Positions 34,012-42,765 of a DNA stretch of 64,000 nt are shown here, piece by piece. How positions within the stretch are numbered: position 1 is the stretch's first letter; each line of letters begins with the position of its first letter. Origin of the DNA: Bacteroidota bacterium (GTDB lineage: Bacteria > Bacteroidota > Bacteroidia > Chitinophagales > Chitinophagaceae); the NCBI GenBank assembly GCA_023416995.1, contig JAEZGI010000039.1, positions 1 through 64,000 on the forward strand, given 5' to 3'. A model generated the notes under the pieces. It saw nothing but the letters and a program-made list of their open reading frames with translations, had not been told where the DNA came from and did no database searches. The translations under genes and the position numbers were made by a program.

Positions 34012-35733
34012 ATGGAGCAACATACAATCATAAAAAAACTACCAAGAAGATTTCTACAACCGGATTTCGTTGTTGAAAACTGGGAATCGCTGGAACCTTA
34101 TTTTAAAGATCTCCTTGAACGGCCGATTGATACGGCTGAATCGCTTGAAGAATGGCTCAGAGACATGAGCGAGCTGGAAGCAGTAGTCAGTGAAGATGCC
34201 TGTTGGCGCCAGATCCGGATGACCTGTGATACAGAAAACAAAACACTCGAAGAAGCATTCAACTATTTCTGTCTTGAGATTCAGCCGAAAATTCAACCAT
34301 ACGCGGATAAACTTAACCGCAAACTGGTTGACAACCCGCTTACCAATACCCTTGACCACCAAAAATATTTCACGTATCTCCGCGGTGTCAAAAAAAGTAT
34401 CGAACTGTTTCGTGAAGAAAACATTCCCATCCAGGCTGAATTAAGTGTCCTTCAACAACAGTTTGGCGTTATCTCAGGCAAGATGACTGTTGAGGTTGAC
34501 GGCAAAGAATACACATTGCAACAAGCGGCTAAGTTTCTTGAAAATGATGACCGTAAGCTGAGAGAATCAGTTTATCACAAAATCAACGAACGTCGTTTAC
34601 AGGATAAAGAAACCTTGCACGATCTATATAAAAAGCTGGTTGAAAAACGAAACCAGCTTGCAGCAAACGCAGGTTTCAGCAATTATCGTGATTACAAATT
34701 CAAAGAACTTGGACGGTTTGATTATACGCCTGAGGATTGCTACCAGTTTCATCAATCAGTGAAAGAGCATATCATGCCACTGGTAGATATGATCTATTCA
34801 AATAAGAAAAAACAGTTGCAGCTGGATGTGCTGAAACCCTGGGATCTTGAAGCACAACCGCCGGGTGTGCAGCCACTGCGGCCGTTTAAAACCGGAGAAG
34901 AACTTTTACAAAAAACAATCACCTGTTTCGAGCAGTTAAGACCTTTCTTTGCTGACTGTCTTCGCCAGATGAAAGACATGCAACACCTGGATCTTGATAG
35001 CCGTAAGGGCAAAGCACCAGGCGGTTACAACTGTCCGCTGGCAGAATCTGGCGCACCGTTCATTTTTATGAACGCCGCCGGGCAGATGAGCGATGTTACT
35101 ACCATGGTTCACGAAGGTGGTCACGCGGTTCACTCCTTCCTGGCTCATCCGCTGGAACTAAGTTCATTCAAGGAATATCCAATGGAGATCGCTGAAGTTG
35201 CCAGCATGGCAATGGAACTCTTCACCCTTGATCATCTTGATGTGTTCCTGGACAATCCTGCTGATATCAAACGCGCCAGGGAGCGCCAGTTAGAAAGAGT
35301 GCTTACCATTTTCCCATGGATAGCAACAATCGATAAATTTCAACACTGGGTGTACGAGAACCCGGGATATACCCAGGAATCAATCACAAAGGCGTGGACA
35401 GAAATTTTATCTGAATTTTCTTCCGGTGTGGTAGATTTCTCTGGCCTGGAAAATTACCGCGCTACAAGCTGGCAAAGACAATTGCATCTTTTTGAAGTGC
35501 CATTTTATTATATTGAGTACGGGATAGCACAACTTGGAGCAATCGGAATGTGGATGCAGTACAAAAAAGACAAGGAAAAGGCGCTAGACAATTATATGGC
35601 TGCTTTGAAGCTCGGAGGAACGAGGACCTTGCCCGAACTTTATGCAGCGGCAGGCTTGTCATTTGATTTTTCTTCGCAGCACATTCATGAGTTAATGACG
35701 TTTGTGAGAGGCGAATACGAAGAAACTTTATGA
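34012..35733 (+). CDS. M3 family oligoendopeptidase
   Basis: A 573-residue zinc metallopeptidase of the M3 (oligoendopeptidase F/thimet) family. The zinc motif HEGGH lies at 367-371 within MVHEGGHAVHSFL, and the third ligand is expected in EIAEVASMAMELF about 25 residues later. There is no signal peptide, so it is likely a cytoplasmic peptide-degrading enzyme. I chose the ATG at 34012 because upstream in-frame codons run through the hairpin region. Confidence 0.95.
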   Translation: MEQHTIIKKLPRRFLQPDFVVENWESLEPYFKDLLERPIDTAESLEEWLRDMSELEAVVSEDACWRQIRMTCDTENKTLEEAFNYFCLEIQPKIQPYADKLNRKLVDNPLTNTLDHQKYFTYLRGVKKSIELFREENIPIQAELSVLQQQFGVISGKMTVEVDGKEYTLQQAAKFLENDDRKLRESVYHKINERRLQDKETLHDLYKKLVEKRNQLAANAGFSNYRDYKFKELGRFDYTPEDCYQFHQSVKEHIMPLVDMIYSNKKKQLQLDVLKPWDLEAQPPGVQPLRPFKTGEELLQKTITCFEQLRPFFADCLRQMKDMQHLDLDSRKGKAPGGYNCPLAESGAPFIFMNAAGQMSDVTTMVHEGGHAVHSFLAHPLELSSFKEYPMEIAEVASMAMELFTLDHLDVFLDNPADIKRARERQLERVLTIFPWIATIDKFQHWVYENPGYTQESITKAWTEILSEFSSGVVDFSGLENYRATSWQRQLHLFEVPFYYIEYGIAQLGAIGMWMQYKKDKEKALDNYMAALKLGGTRTLPELYAAAGLSFDFSSQHIHELMTFVRGEYEETL

Positions 35734-35785
35734 TTTTGCAAAAAATACCCTTATTGTGGTATGTATTTTGTAATTCTTAGCCACT

Positions 35786-35892
35786 ATATTTGTAGAGAAT
35801 ACAAAAAACGACACAAATTGACCACTTAGGTCAGATAAATAGCTACTAATCAGAGCCTTAACCAAAAGTCCCGGTGTTTCTACATCGGGGCT
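35786..35892 (+). ncRNA. Possible small RNA or short transcript
   Basis: A -7 box TATATTTG lies near 35786-35793 in a 264-bp gap with no open reading frame of note. About 75 nt later an 11-bp stem with G-U pairs (AGTCCCGGTGT at 35867 and ACATCGGGGCT ending at 35892, loop TTCT) is followed by a T-rich stretch, as in an intrinsic terminator. No -33 element at the usual spacing is seen, and no known RNA family is recognised. The hairpin may instead be the terminator of the M3 peptidase transcript. Confidence 0.35.
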
Positions 35893-35997
35893 TCTTCATT
35901 TTAGAGAGATTTTGTTGCCTTTTAGGGCAGCCTTACCTGCTCATTTGACGCGTTACGGCCTCAAAACATGCGCAGCAATAAAAAAATAGATGAAAAA

Positions 35998-36417
35998 TCA
36001 GGAGAGACATGCACGGCAGGTGCCGTTAACAATCATTTGATATTCATTTGCCTGGAAACCCAGGGGCAGCTTAACGGCCGGGATCGTCACATGATCAAGA
36101 CAGATTGTGTTACTGCATTTAGTGCAAACAAAATGAACATGATTGTCGTGGTGATGACCTGTTGAGCAGTCGTCTTTACAAAGCGCGTAACGAATGGAGT
36201 TATCGGGTGTTGGAATGGTATGGATGATTCCTTTATCAAGAAACGACTGCAATGTGCGATAAACGGTTACCCGGTCAAACTTCTCACCCGTCTTTTTTTC
36301 AATATCAGAATGCGCCAGGGCGCCATTGCTTTGAAGAAATAATTCAAGTATTCGTTTGCGGCTGCCTGTTACACTTAACTGGTTCTTTTTTAAAATATGG
36401 TCAATCTGGAGTTCCAT
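35998..36417 (-). CDS. Fur family transcriptional regulator
   Basis: A 139-residue Fur/Zur/PerR-type regulator. The winged-helix part (1-78) contains FDRVTVYRTLQSFLDKGIIH. The metal-binding part has the His-rich STGHHHDNHVHFVCTKC (structural CxxC at C98/C101) and a second CxxC at C134/C137. Which metal it senses cannot be told, but the His cluster and two CxxC pairs are compatible with zinc. It lies 21 bp downstream of the SCO gene, so both probably share a promoter. Confidence 0.93.
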   Translation of the reverse strand: MELQIDHILKKNQLSVTGSRKRILELFLQSNGALAHSDIEKKTGEKFDRVTVYRTLQSFLDKGIIHTIPTPDNSIRYALCKDDCSTGHHHDNHVHFVCTKCSNTICLDHVTIPAVKLPLGFQANEYQMIVNGTCRACLS

Positions 36418-36438
36418 TTCTTCCTCTAAAGTTACAAA

Positions 36439-37089
36439 TCAATTCCCAAACATATTGTTAGCAAAACGCTTGTCCGTTGCAGGTTCTTTCAGCAGTCTTG
36501 GGATATCATTACTTAACTGCGCAAGCTCATCCTTCTTCAAACCATCATAAATTTTCCGCACCCGGCCATTTTTATCTACCAGGGCAAAAAACTGTGTGTG
36601 AAGAAACTGTTCATTCACATTGGCGCCATTATTCTGAGGATCGTCAAGCAAATAACTCATCCGGGCTGCTGTGTACAAACTGTCCTTTCTACCTGTAAGA
36701 AACCACCAACTGTTTGTATCTACCTGGAGTGAATCGGCATAAGCCTTCATCCTTGCAACGCTATCGGTTTCAGGATCAGACGTGTGAGAAAGTATAACGA
36801 AGTTTGGTTCATTTTTATATTCTTCATGAATCGCCTTCAGGTTAGTGTTCATCTTGGGACAAATACTCTTGCAGGTTGTAAAGAAAAACTCTGCCACGTA
36901 AACCTTACCAAATACATCACGTTCCGAGATCAGTTTACCATCCTGGTTTACAAAAGTAAAAGGGCGGACTTTACTCTGTACGGGCATTTTTACATCTCCA
37001 AAGCCAGGGATCAACTGCGTCATTGCAAAATAAAAACCTACAGCCAGAAAGGCAAAAAAAGCAACGTACGACCAAAATTTCTTGTTCAT
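36439..37089 (-). CDS. SCO1/SenC family protein
   Basis: A 216-residue thioredoxin-like protein anchored by an N-terminal TM helix (about 6-24). The copper-binding pair C73/C77 is in FFTTCKSICPKMN, with the partner His in QFLHTQFFALVDKNG. SCO proteins insert copper into the CuA site of cytochrome c oxidase or maintain thiols there. It is divergent from the MerC-domain gene and precedes the Fur-type regulator. Confidence 0.94.
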   Translation of the reverse strand: MNKKFWSYVAFFAFLAVGFYFAMTQLIPGFGDVKMPVQSKVRPFTFVNQDGKLISERDVFGKVYVAEFFFTTCKSICPKMNTNLKAIHEEYKNEPNFVILSHTSDPETDSVARMKAYADSLQVDTNSWWFLTGRKDSLYTAARMSYLLDDPQNNGANVNEQFLHTQFFALVDKNGRVRKIYDGLKKDELAQLSNDIPRLLKEPATDKRFANNMFGN

Positions 37090-37105
37090 AAAATATAGAT
37101 TGGCG

Positions 37106-37113
37106 CAAAGTTA
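37106..37113 (-). promoter_or_regulatory. Candidate -7 element of the SCO-fur operon
   Basis: On the minus strand TAACTTTG fits TAnnTTTG and ends 16 nt before the SCO start codon at 37089. No good -33 element is seen. The imperfect inverted repeat CAAC-G-GTTG (37114-37122) lies right next to it. Confidence 0.45.
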
Positions 37114-37166
37114 CAACGGTTGCCAGTGAGATTTAGTGCTTTTAACTTATACACTAACAAATCATT

Positions 37167-37181
37167 TGCAACTTTGTTGCA
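37167..37181. promoter_or_regulatory. Fur-family-type operator palindrome
   Basis: TGCAAC-TTT-GTTGCA is a perfect 6-3-6 inverted repeat in the shared region of the SCO-fur operon and the merC-like gene. It covers the -33 element (TTG at 37177-37179) of the merC-like promoter, so a bound repressor would block it. The nearby Fur-type regulator is the natural candidate to bind, but binding is inferred. Confidence 0.6.
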
Positions 37182-37200
37182 GATGTTGATCGTATTAGAG

Positions 37201-37208
37201 TATATTTG
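37201..37208 (+). promoter_or_regulatory. -7 element of the merC-like gene
   Basis: TATATTTG matches TAnnTTTG, with a TTG 21 bp upstream (37177-37179). Only 5 nt separate it from the ATG at 37214, so the transcript should start at or next to the start codon, that is, be leaderless or nearly so. Confidence 0.65.
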
Positions 37209-37213
37209 CACCT

Positions 37214-37606
37214 ATGAGTTTCCGTTTTAACTGGGATGCGTTAGGTATTGCCACTTCTGTAGCATGTGCGGTGCATTGTGCCGTATTACCGCTCCTTTTA
37301 ACTAGTATCCCGGTTTTTGGTGTCAATATCATTGACAATCACAGTTTCGAATATTTTATGATTGCCCTGGCAGCGGCAATCGGGGGGTATTCGCTGTGGC
37401 ACGGCTACCGGAAGCATCATCACAGTCTGTTACCTGTGACTATTTTCATTTCGGGCATTGTTTTCCTTCTTGCCAAGCAAATGCGTCACGATCAGCAATA
37501 CTGGCTGCTGCCTTGCGCGGTGCTATTGATCGTAACGGCTCACTGGTTAAACTACAAAGCTTGCCGGATACATAATCACGCACACAAGGAAGATTGTGAT
37601 CATTAG
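37214..37606 (+). CDS. MerC domain membrane protein
   Basis: A 130-residue protein with four predicted TM helices. The first carries the Cys pair SVACAVHCAVLP (C18, C22) typical of MerC-like metal transporters. The C-terminus is His/Cys-rich (CRIHNHAHKEDCDH), a likely metal-binding tail. It is not next to mercury resistance genes, so zinc or another metal is as likely as mercury. The Fur-type palindrome at its promoter supports metal-controlled expression. Confidence 0.9.
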   Translation: MSFRFNWDALGIATSVACAVHCAVLPLLLTSIPVFGVNIIDNHSFEYFMIALAAAIGGYSLWHGYRKHHHSLLPVTIFISGIVFLLAKQMRHDQQYWLLPCAVLLIVTAHWLNYKACRIHNHAHKEDCDH

Positions 37607-37672
37607 ACCTCCAGCAAAATAGGGCAACAAAATGCCGGAAACTATGTTATTTTTGTAAGTAAATTAGTGAGT

Positions 37673-38269
37673 ATGATAAAAACAGGAAACCCTGTCATTA
37701 GTATTTATACTGAGATGACGCCTAACCCGGAAACGATGAAGTTTGTTGCAAACAAACTTTTGTATCCTGGAAAAAGCATTGATTTTGCAGATATCAGCAG
37801 CGCAAAACCATCACCCCTGGCAACAGAATTATTTGGTTTTCCATTTATAAAGGCAGTATTTATTGCCAGCAACTTTGTAACGCTTACAAAAACAACCGAA
37901 ACCGAATGGAACGATGTCGTTCCGGTTATTCGCCAGTTTCTTAAAGAATATCTTGAAGAAAACAGACCGGTTGTTAATGAAGACGAGGTTGCAACCATGA
38001 AACAGGAAAGCTCTAACACAGTTGCAGCAGATGATGATGATGTGGTGAAACGCATCAAGGAATTGCTTGAAAACTACGTTAAGCCAGCGGTTGAAATGGA
38101 CGGCGGTGCCATCCAGTTCAAAAGCTACAACGATGGCGTGGTAAATCTTATGTTGCAGGGATCCTGCAGCGGTTGTCCTTCCAGCATGATCACGCTTAAA
38201 GCGGGAATTGAAGGTATGATGAAACGCATGATACCAGAGGTATCTGAAGTTGTTGCTGAAGCAGAATAA
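37673..38269 (+). CDS. NifU family iron-sulfur scaffold protein
   Basis: About 198 residues. The Nfu N-terminal domain (about 8-95, TEMTPNPETMKFVANKLL) is followed by a Glu/Asp-rich linker and a NifU C-terminal domain (about 118-190). This has VEMDGGAIQFKSYNDGVVNLMLQGSCSGCPSS, where the CxxC binds a transient 4Fe-4S cluster. Members carry Fe-S clusters to target proteins. I chose the ATG at 37673; a GTG lies two codons upstream. A TATTTTTG box at 37648-37655 is a likely -7 element. Confidence 0.95.
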   Translation: MIKTGNPVISIYTEMTPNPETMKFVANKLLYPGKSIDFADISSAKPSPLATELFGFPFIKAVFIASNFVTLTKTTETEWNDVVPVIRQFLKEYLEENRPVVNEDEVATMKQESSNTVAADDDDVVKRIKELLENYVKPAVEMDGGAIQFKSYNDGVVNLMLQGSCSGCPSSMITLKAGIEGMMKRMIPEVSEVVAEAE

Positions 38270-38289
38270 GGTGCTTTGATATAATCTGC

Positions 38290-38318
38290 AAGACCTTCCG
38301 CGTGGAAGGTCTTTTTTA
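38290..38318 (+). terminator. Intrinsic terminator after the NifU gene
   Basis: AAGACCTTCC and GGAAGGTCTT form a perfect 10-bp stem with loop GCGT followed by a run of Ts. Confidence 0.9.
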
Positions 38319-38396
38319 TTTGTTGAAATTCTCCGCCCCGGTTTCTAACTTGCACCCTCGCAGTTGGCATATTGACAGGATTCTAAACCGGGCTTT

Positions 38397-39005
38397 TTGG
38401 ATAAGATCATCGAACAGTTTGTTGTAGGCATGCGCGAAACAACATGGCTCGAATACATAGCTGTGTTTTTTGGTATCGCCAGCGTGGTTTTCTCAAGGAT
38501 GGAACACATTCTTGTTTTCCCTACGGGGATGATCAACACGATATTGTATACTTACTTTTGTTTCGCCTGGTGGGATCTTTATGCGGAAGCGAGCCTCAAC
38601 CTGTATTATACCGTAATGAGCGTGTACGGCTGGATATTGTGGACGGGGGCAGGCGATTCAAAAAAGTTGCCCATGTCGAAATCCACTCAAAAGGAATGGC
38701 ATCAGGCAATATTGTTTTTCAGCGTTTGCTGGGCACTTCTGTTTCTGATACTTAAAAATCTGACTGACAGTTCGGTGCCGGTGGCTGACTCCTTTGCCTC
38801 CGCCGCAGCCTATACCGGCATGTGGCTCATGGCAAAAAAGAAACTTGAAAACTGGCTTTGGTGGATACTGACCAATTTAGCATCAATACCATTATATTTT
38901 TATAAACAAGCAGTATTTACCAGCGTACAGTATGTTGTATTCCTTGCTCTTGCCATCATGGGATATATAGCCTGGGAAAGAAAATTACGACATGCAAAGA
39001 CCTGA
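38397..39005 (+). CDS. pnuC: Nicotinamide riboside transporter PnuC
   Basis: A membrane protein of about 202 residues with several TM helices and the PnuC features TTWLEYIAVFFGIASVVFSRMEHILVFPTGMINTI and TVMSVYGWILW. It imports nicotinamide riboside by facilitated diffusion. The start is uncertain: TTG at 38397 gives a normal N-terminus, the first ATG is at 38430. Its end overlaps the NadR-like kinase gene by 14 bp, pairing uptake with phosphorylation. Confidence 0.92.
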   Translation: MDKIIEQFVVGMRETTWLEYIAVFFGIASVVFSRMEHILVFPTGMINTILYTYFCFAWWDLYAEASLNLYYTVMSVYGWILWTGAGDSKKLPMSKSTQKEWHQAILFFSVCWALLFLILKNLTDSSVPVADSFASAAAYTGMWLMAKKKLENWLWWILTNLASIPLYFYKQAVFTSVQYVVFLALAIMGYIAWERKLRHAKT

Positions 39006-39549
39006 ACGTATAGTTATTTTAGGACCTGAATCTACGGGTAAGAGCACGCTTTGTGAGCAACTGGCAGAACATTATAACACCTTATGGGTGCCTGAATATG
39101 CAAGAGAATATCTTACCATACATGGTATGCAATATTCTTATGATGATCTGTTAACCATTGCCAGGGGACAACTAAAACTTGAACAGGAAATTGAGGCCAG
39201 GCTATTGCGAGAAGCAAAGTCATCTGTATTGTTCATGGACACCAACATGTATGTGATGCAGGTGTGGTGCGAGTTTGTTTTCCAAAAATGTCATAGCTGG
39301 ATACTTGAACAGATTGCCGCGAGGCCATACGATCTGTATCTGCTTTGTAATATAGATCTCCCATGGGTAAGAGATCAGCTCAGGGAGTATCCTGATCTTG
39401 AGAGCCGCAAACGGCTGTATCATATTTATCGTCACGTAATGATTAACCAGAATGTGCCCTGGGTGGATATCAGCGGCAATTACGAGGAACGACTGGCTAC
39501 CGCGATCCAGGCGATAGACAACCGGTCGTCATTTAGAATAGCTCCCTAA
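38992..39549 (+). CDS. NadR-like ribosylnicotinamide kinase (AAA ATPase)
   Basis: A 185-residue protein matching the C-terminal kinase domain of NadR: Walker A GPESTGKST at residues 11-19, then EYAREYLTIHG and DTNMYVMQVW. It lacks the adenylyltransferase and DNA-binding domains of full NadR. With the overlapping pnuC it should trap imported nicotinamide riboside as NMN for NAD salvage. Confidence 0.92.
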   Translation: MQRPERIVILGPESTGKSTLCEQLAEHYNTLWVPEYAREYLTIHGMQYSYDDLLTIARGQLKLEQEIEARLLREAKSSVLFMDTNMYVMQVWCEFVFQKCHSWILEQIAARPYDLYLLCNIDLPWVRDQLREYPDLESRKRLYHIYRHVMINQNVPWVDISGNYEERLATAIQAIDNRSSFRIAP

Positions 39550-39573
39550 CGCAGAATAACTAATTTTGCGACC

Positions 39574-41253
39574 ATGGATCTTGATGCCTTTGTACGAAAA
39601 CATCACAAACTGATATTCTACGGAGCCTGGCTGGCAATGAATCTTATACAGGCGGCTTCGACCCAACTGCTCGACGACGAAGCGTATTACTGGATTTACA
39701 GTAATTTTCCTGCATGGGGTTATTATGATCACCCACCCATGATTGCTGTTCTTATCAAAGCCGGGACAATGTTGTTTCCGGGAGAACTTGGTGTGCGTTT
39801 CTTTATAGTGATTATTAATATAGCAACACTCGTAGTGATCCAATCGCTGCTTGAGAAAAAAAATCCGCTGGTTTTTTACGGCATCCTGATGTCTCTCGCT
39901 GTAGCACAGATTGGTGGGGTTATAGCAGTGCCCGATCTCCCACTCATGTTTTTTACCGCAGTTTTTTTCCTGCTATACCGGAGGTTCACGAACAACATGA
40001 ACGCATTGAACACGATACTGCTCGGGGTCAATGTAGCATTGATGTTATACAGTAAATATCATGCGGTACTCATCATCTTTTTTACCTTGCTTTCGTATCC
40101 GCGTTTGTTTACAAAAATTCAAACCTATGCAGTTGCGTTAATCGCTCTTCTGTTATTCGCGCCACATCTATACTGGCAATACCAGCACGATTTTCCTTCC
40201 GTTCAATATCATTTATTTGAAAGAAATGCCACAAGCTACAGACCTACCTACACTATTGAATACCTGCTTGGCCAATTGTTACTGGTAGGACCCTTTATGG
40301 GCTGGTTATTTCTATGGGCAGCTTTCAGGCATAAGCCGGTTTCTGTTACAGAGCGTGCCTTGAAATATTCAATGATTGGGGTATACATTTTCTTTTTGAT
40401 CAGTACGTTCAAAGGACGGGTAGAAGCAAACTGGACAGTACCGGTAATAGTGGGTCTGATCGTTCTGAGCCACCAGTTCATTCTTATCAATACCAGATTT
40501 CAACGCTGGGTTTTTAACACGGTGATGTTAAGTCTTACCCTTGTATTGGTTTTCCGCGTTTACCTGGTAATGGATATACAAGGTCCAAACTGGATAAAAA
40601 AAGATGAGTTTCACCAAAATGATGATTGGGCCGCGGGCGTGAAAATTCAGTCGGGAGGTTTACCACTGGTTTCGATAGGCAGCTATCAACAAGCTTCTAA
40701 ATACTGGTTCTACAGTGGCATACCTTCTTATTCGCTCAATACACCAAACTATCGCCGAAACAATTTCAACTACTGGCCAATCAGTGATTCGCTGCTTGGT
40801 AAAAAAGTGTATGTTCTTGGAGGATATTCACCGGATGTACTTTATGAAAAAGTTCCGGGGAGGATGGGTCAAACCAATGGTGGCGCAGTGGTTGACACCT
40901 TTTATTCGTTTTCAAAAGTGCAGTTTGAAAATATCCGCACAGCAAAAGCTGCAAATGGTGTCATCACAATCGAAACCGATATAATTGTGCCGGAACATTA
41001 TCTACCTACTTTTCAACAGTACCCATACAGCAATGCCAGTGTGCAACTGGCCATACTGGATAACGACACCTTGCCTGACTATTATAAGTCGACTTTCCTG
41101 GTAAATCAGATTACAAAAACAAAAACAAGAATAACGGTTGATTTCAATGTTCCCGCGGGTAAGGGGGAGTATCACGGAAGACTTGCAACAGAATCGCGCG
41201 TTAAGGGGCTTCCAACACTCAACAGCACTACATTTTCAATAAAAGTGGATTGA
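39574..41253 (+). CDS. Glycosyltransferase family 39 protein
   Basis: A 559-residue integral membrane glycosyltransferase of the ArnT/PMT type. The N-terminal loop has the acidic motif DDEAYYWIYS (D34, D35), followed by YYDHPPMIAVLI. About ten TM helices extend to residue 335, then a soluble C-terminal domain of about 220 residues. Such enzymes use polyprenyl-phosphate sugars to decorate envelope glycans or proteins. Acceptor and sugar are unknown. Confidence 0.92.
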   Translation: MDLDAFVRKHHKLIFYGAWLAMNLIQAASTQLLDDEAYYWIYSNFPAWGYYDHPPMIAVLIKAGTMLFPGELGVRFFIVIINIATLVVIQSLLEKKNPLVFYGILMSLAVAQIGGVIAVPDLPLMFFTAVFFLLYRRFTNNMNALNTILLGVNVALMLYSKYHAVLIIFFTLLSYPRLFTKIQTYAVALIALLLFAPHLYWQYQHDFPSVQYHLFERNATSYRPTYTIEYLLGQLLLVGPFMGWLFLWAAFRHKPVSVTERALKYSMIGVYIFFLISTFKGRVEANWTVPVIVGLIVLSHQFILINTRFQRWVFNTVMLSLTLVLVFRVYLVMDIQGPNWIKKDEFHQNDDWAAGVKIQSGGLPLVSIGSYQQASKYWFYSGIPSYSLNTPNYRRNNFNYWPISDSLLGKKVYVLGGYSPDVLYEKVPGRMGQTNGGAVVDTFYSFSKVQFENIRTAKAANGVITIETDIIVPEHYLPTFQQYPYSNASVQLAILDNDTLPDYYKSTFLVNQITKTKTRITVDFNVPAGKGEYHGRLATESRVKGLPTLNSTTFSIKVD

Positions 41254-41255
41254 AG

Positions 41256-41960
41256 TTATTGAAGCAGCTCCTGTATACTTTCCCGGCCCTGCAAATTGTT
41301 CATTTGTTTAAGGATCCAGGGATAACGCGATGCCACAAACTTTGACATCGGTTTCACAGTATATCTTTTGGGATTGCGCAAACAGGCAGCAATCATGGCA
41401 GCCTGGGTTCGTGTTAAACGGGCGGCAGATTTCTTGAAATATGCCTGTGAAGCGGCCTCGATTCCATAGATACCTTCACCCATTTCTGCGATGTTGAGAT
41501 ACATTTCGAGGATCCGTTTTTTCCCCCATGCAATTTCAATCAGGAAGGTGAAATAAGTTTCAAGCCCCTTACGCACCCAGCTTCTTCCCTGCCACAGAAA
41601 AACATTCTTCGCTACCTGCTGACTAATGGTTGAGCCTCCCCGGACCCTGTCAGGATTTTTTTCATTATGTTCCAGCGCTTTTTCTATGCTTTTCCAATCA
41701 AACCCGTTATGGTCAGGAAACAACTGATCTTCTGAACTGATTACTGCAAGTTTTGCATAAGATGACATTTCGTTGTAATCGACATAGTCTCTTTGCAATC
41801 CTTCGCCCGTAACAAGACTTACGAACTGCGTAATAGTGACAGGCGGGTTCACCCATTTCAGAATCAAGAGATAAAAGAGATGCAGAATGAAGAGAACCAG
41901 GAACAGTCTTTTAATAAACCGCCAAACACGTAAACCTAAACCTTTTGTTTTAATAGCCAT
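41256..41960 (-). CDS. mtgA: Monofunctional peptidoglycan glycosyltransferase
   Basis: A 234-residue GT51 enzyme with an N-terminal TM helix (about 15-35), the catalytic Glu77 in VISSEDQLFPDHNGFDW, the GGSTISQQVAKN motif (108-119), and the RKGLETYFTFLIEIAWGKKRILEMYLNIAEMG helix. It polymerises lipid II into glycan strands. There is no transpeptidase domain, so it is MtgA rather than a class A PBP. It converges on the GT39 gene with a 2-bp gap. Confidence 0.96.
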   Translation of the reverse strand: MAIKTKGLGLRVWRFIKRLFLVLFILHLFYLLILKWVNPPVTITQFVSLVTGEGLQRDYVDYNEMSSYAKLAVISSEDQLFPDHNGFDWKSIEKALEHNEKNPDRVRGGSTISQQVAKNVFLWQGRSWVRKGLETYFTFLIEIAWGKKRILEMYLNIAEMGEGIYGIEAASQAYFKKSAARLTRTQAAMIAACLRNPKRYTVKPMSKFVASRYPWILKQMNNLQGRESIQELLQ

Positions 41961-42060
41961 CGGGTGAGAAACTGTTTTGCAGTGGGGTATAAATAGCAGA
42001 CATAACGACCCCCTGCCGCAAATAATTGCCCGAAGAAACAGAATTTAATGGTATCAACCT

Positions 42061-42660
42061 TTACTGAACGGCTTGTTTATTTCCGTGTGGATTTTTTATA
42101 TAATACACTTTAAACTTATTGCCAACCTTGTCTTTGCGTCCATTCAGGGTTTGGAGTAAAACACCAGTACCCGCAACGGCTGCAGCTATACCAAGTGAAG
42201 CCATTTTTCCCTTAGCAGTAAGTGACTCTTTTCTGTAAATGGTATTGATTACTTCAAGCGCAATAAAACCAGTACCACCAATCATTAGGATGGCGGGCAA
42301 TGTAGTTTGTGCAAACCCACGTCTTCTCATTACGGCATCATATTGCCTGGTAAAGTAAAATGACGTGATGTTCCGGTAGTCGATGCCAAATGTGTAGTAA
42401 AGTGTATCGATCATTTGCCCGAATTCAGTGGGTACAAGTCTGGTTTCCTGTTGCCTTATAAATATTGAATCGTTCCTTATCGCACGTATAATGCCGTTTA
42501 ACTGGAAGCCTGTATTGGTTTTTGCTGATAGAAAGGAACCCTCACCATAGGTTTTTAAGGTACGGTTGTTTCTTTTTTTGAGAACAATAAAGTCGTCCGA
42601 CTGGGCAAACAGAATGATAGAAGAACAAATGCAAATGACCAGGAGTAAAAATTGCTTCAT
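42061..42660 (-). CDS. Exported membrane protein of unknown function
   Basis: A 199-residue protein with a signal peptide (cut near LFAQSD), a beta-rich domain with GFQLNGIIRAIRNDSIFIRQQ, and a C-terminal half with two hydrophobic segments (LPAILMIGGTGFIALEVI and MASLGIAAAVAGTGVLL). Ends in a charged segment. No family is recognised. It stands alone between mtgA and the LysE-type gene. Confidence 0.85.
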   Translation of the reverse strand: MKQFLLLVICICSSIILFAQSDDFIVLKKRNNRTLKTYGEGSFLSAKTNTGFQLNGIIRAIRNDSIFIRQQETRLVPTEFGQMIDTLYYTFGIDYRNITSFYFTRQYDAVMRRRGFAQTTLPAILMIGGTGFIALEVINTIYRKESLTAKGKMASLGIAAAVAGTGVLLQTLNGRKDKVGNKFKVYYIKNPHGNKQAVQ

Positions 42661-42765
42661 GTAGCATGCATTTAATTGGAACGAAACATAGTGCGAAGAT
42701 CAAGTAAAATCATAACAGAAGATTTGACCATGAACCTCGAGGCACTAAGATTTTGTTAAACCGCC

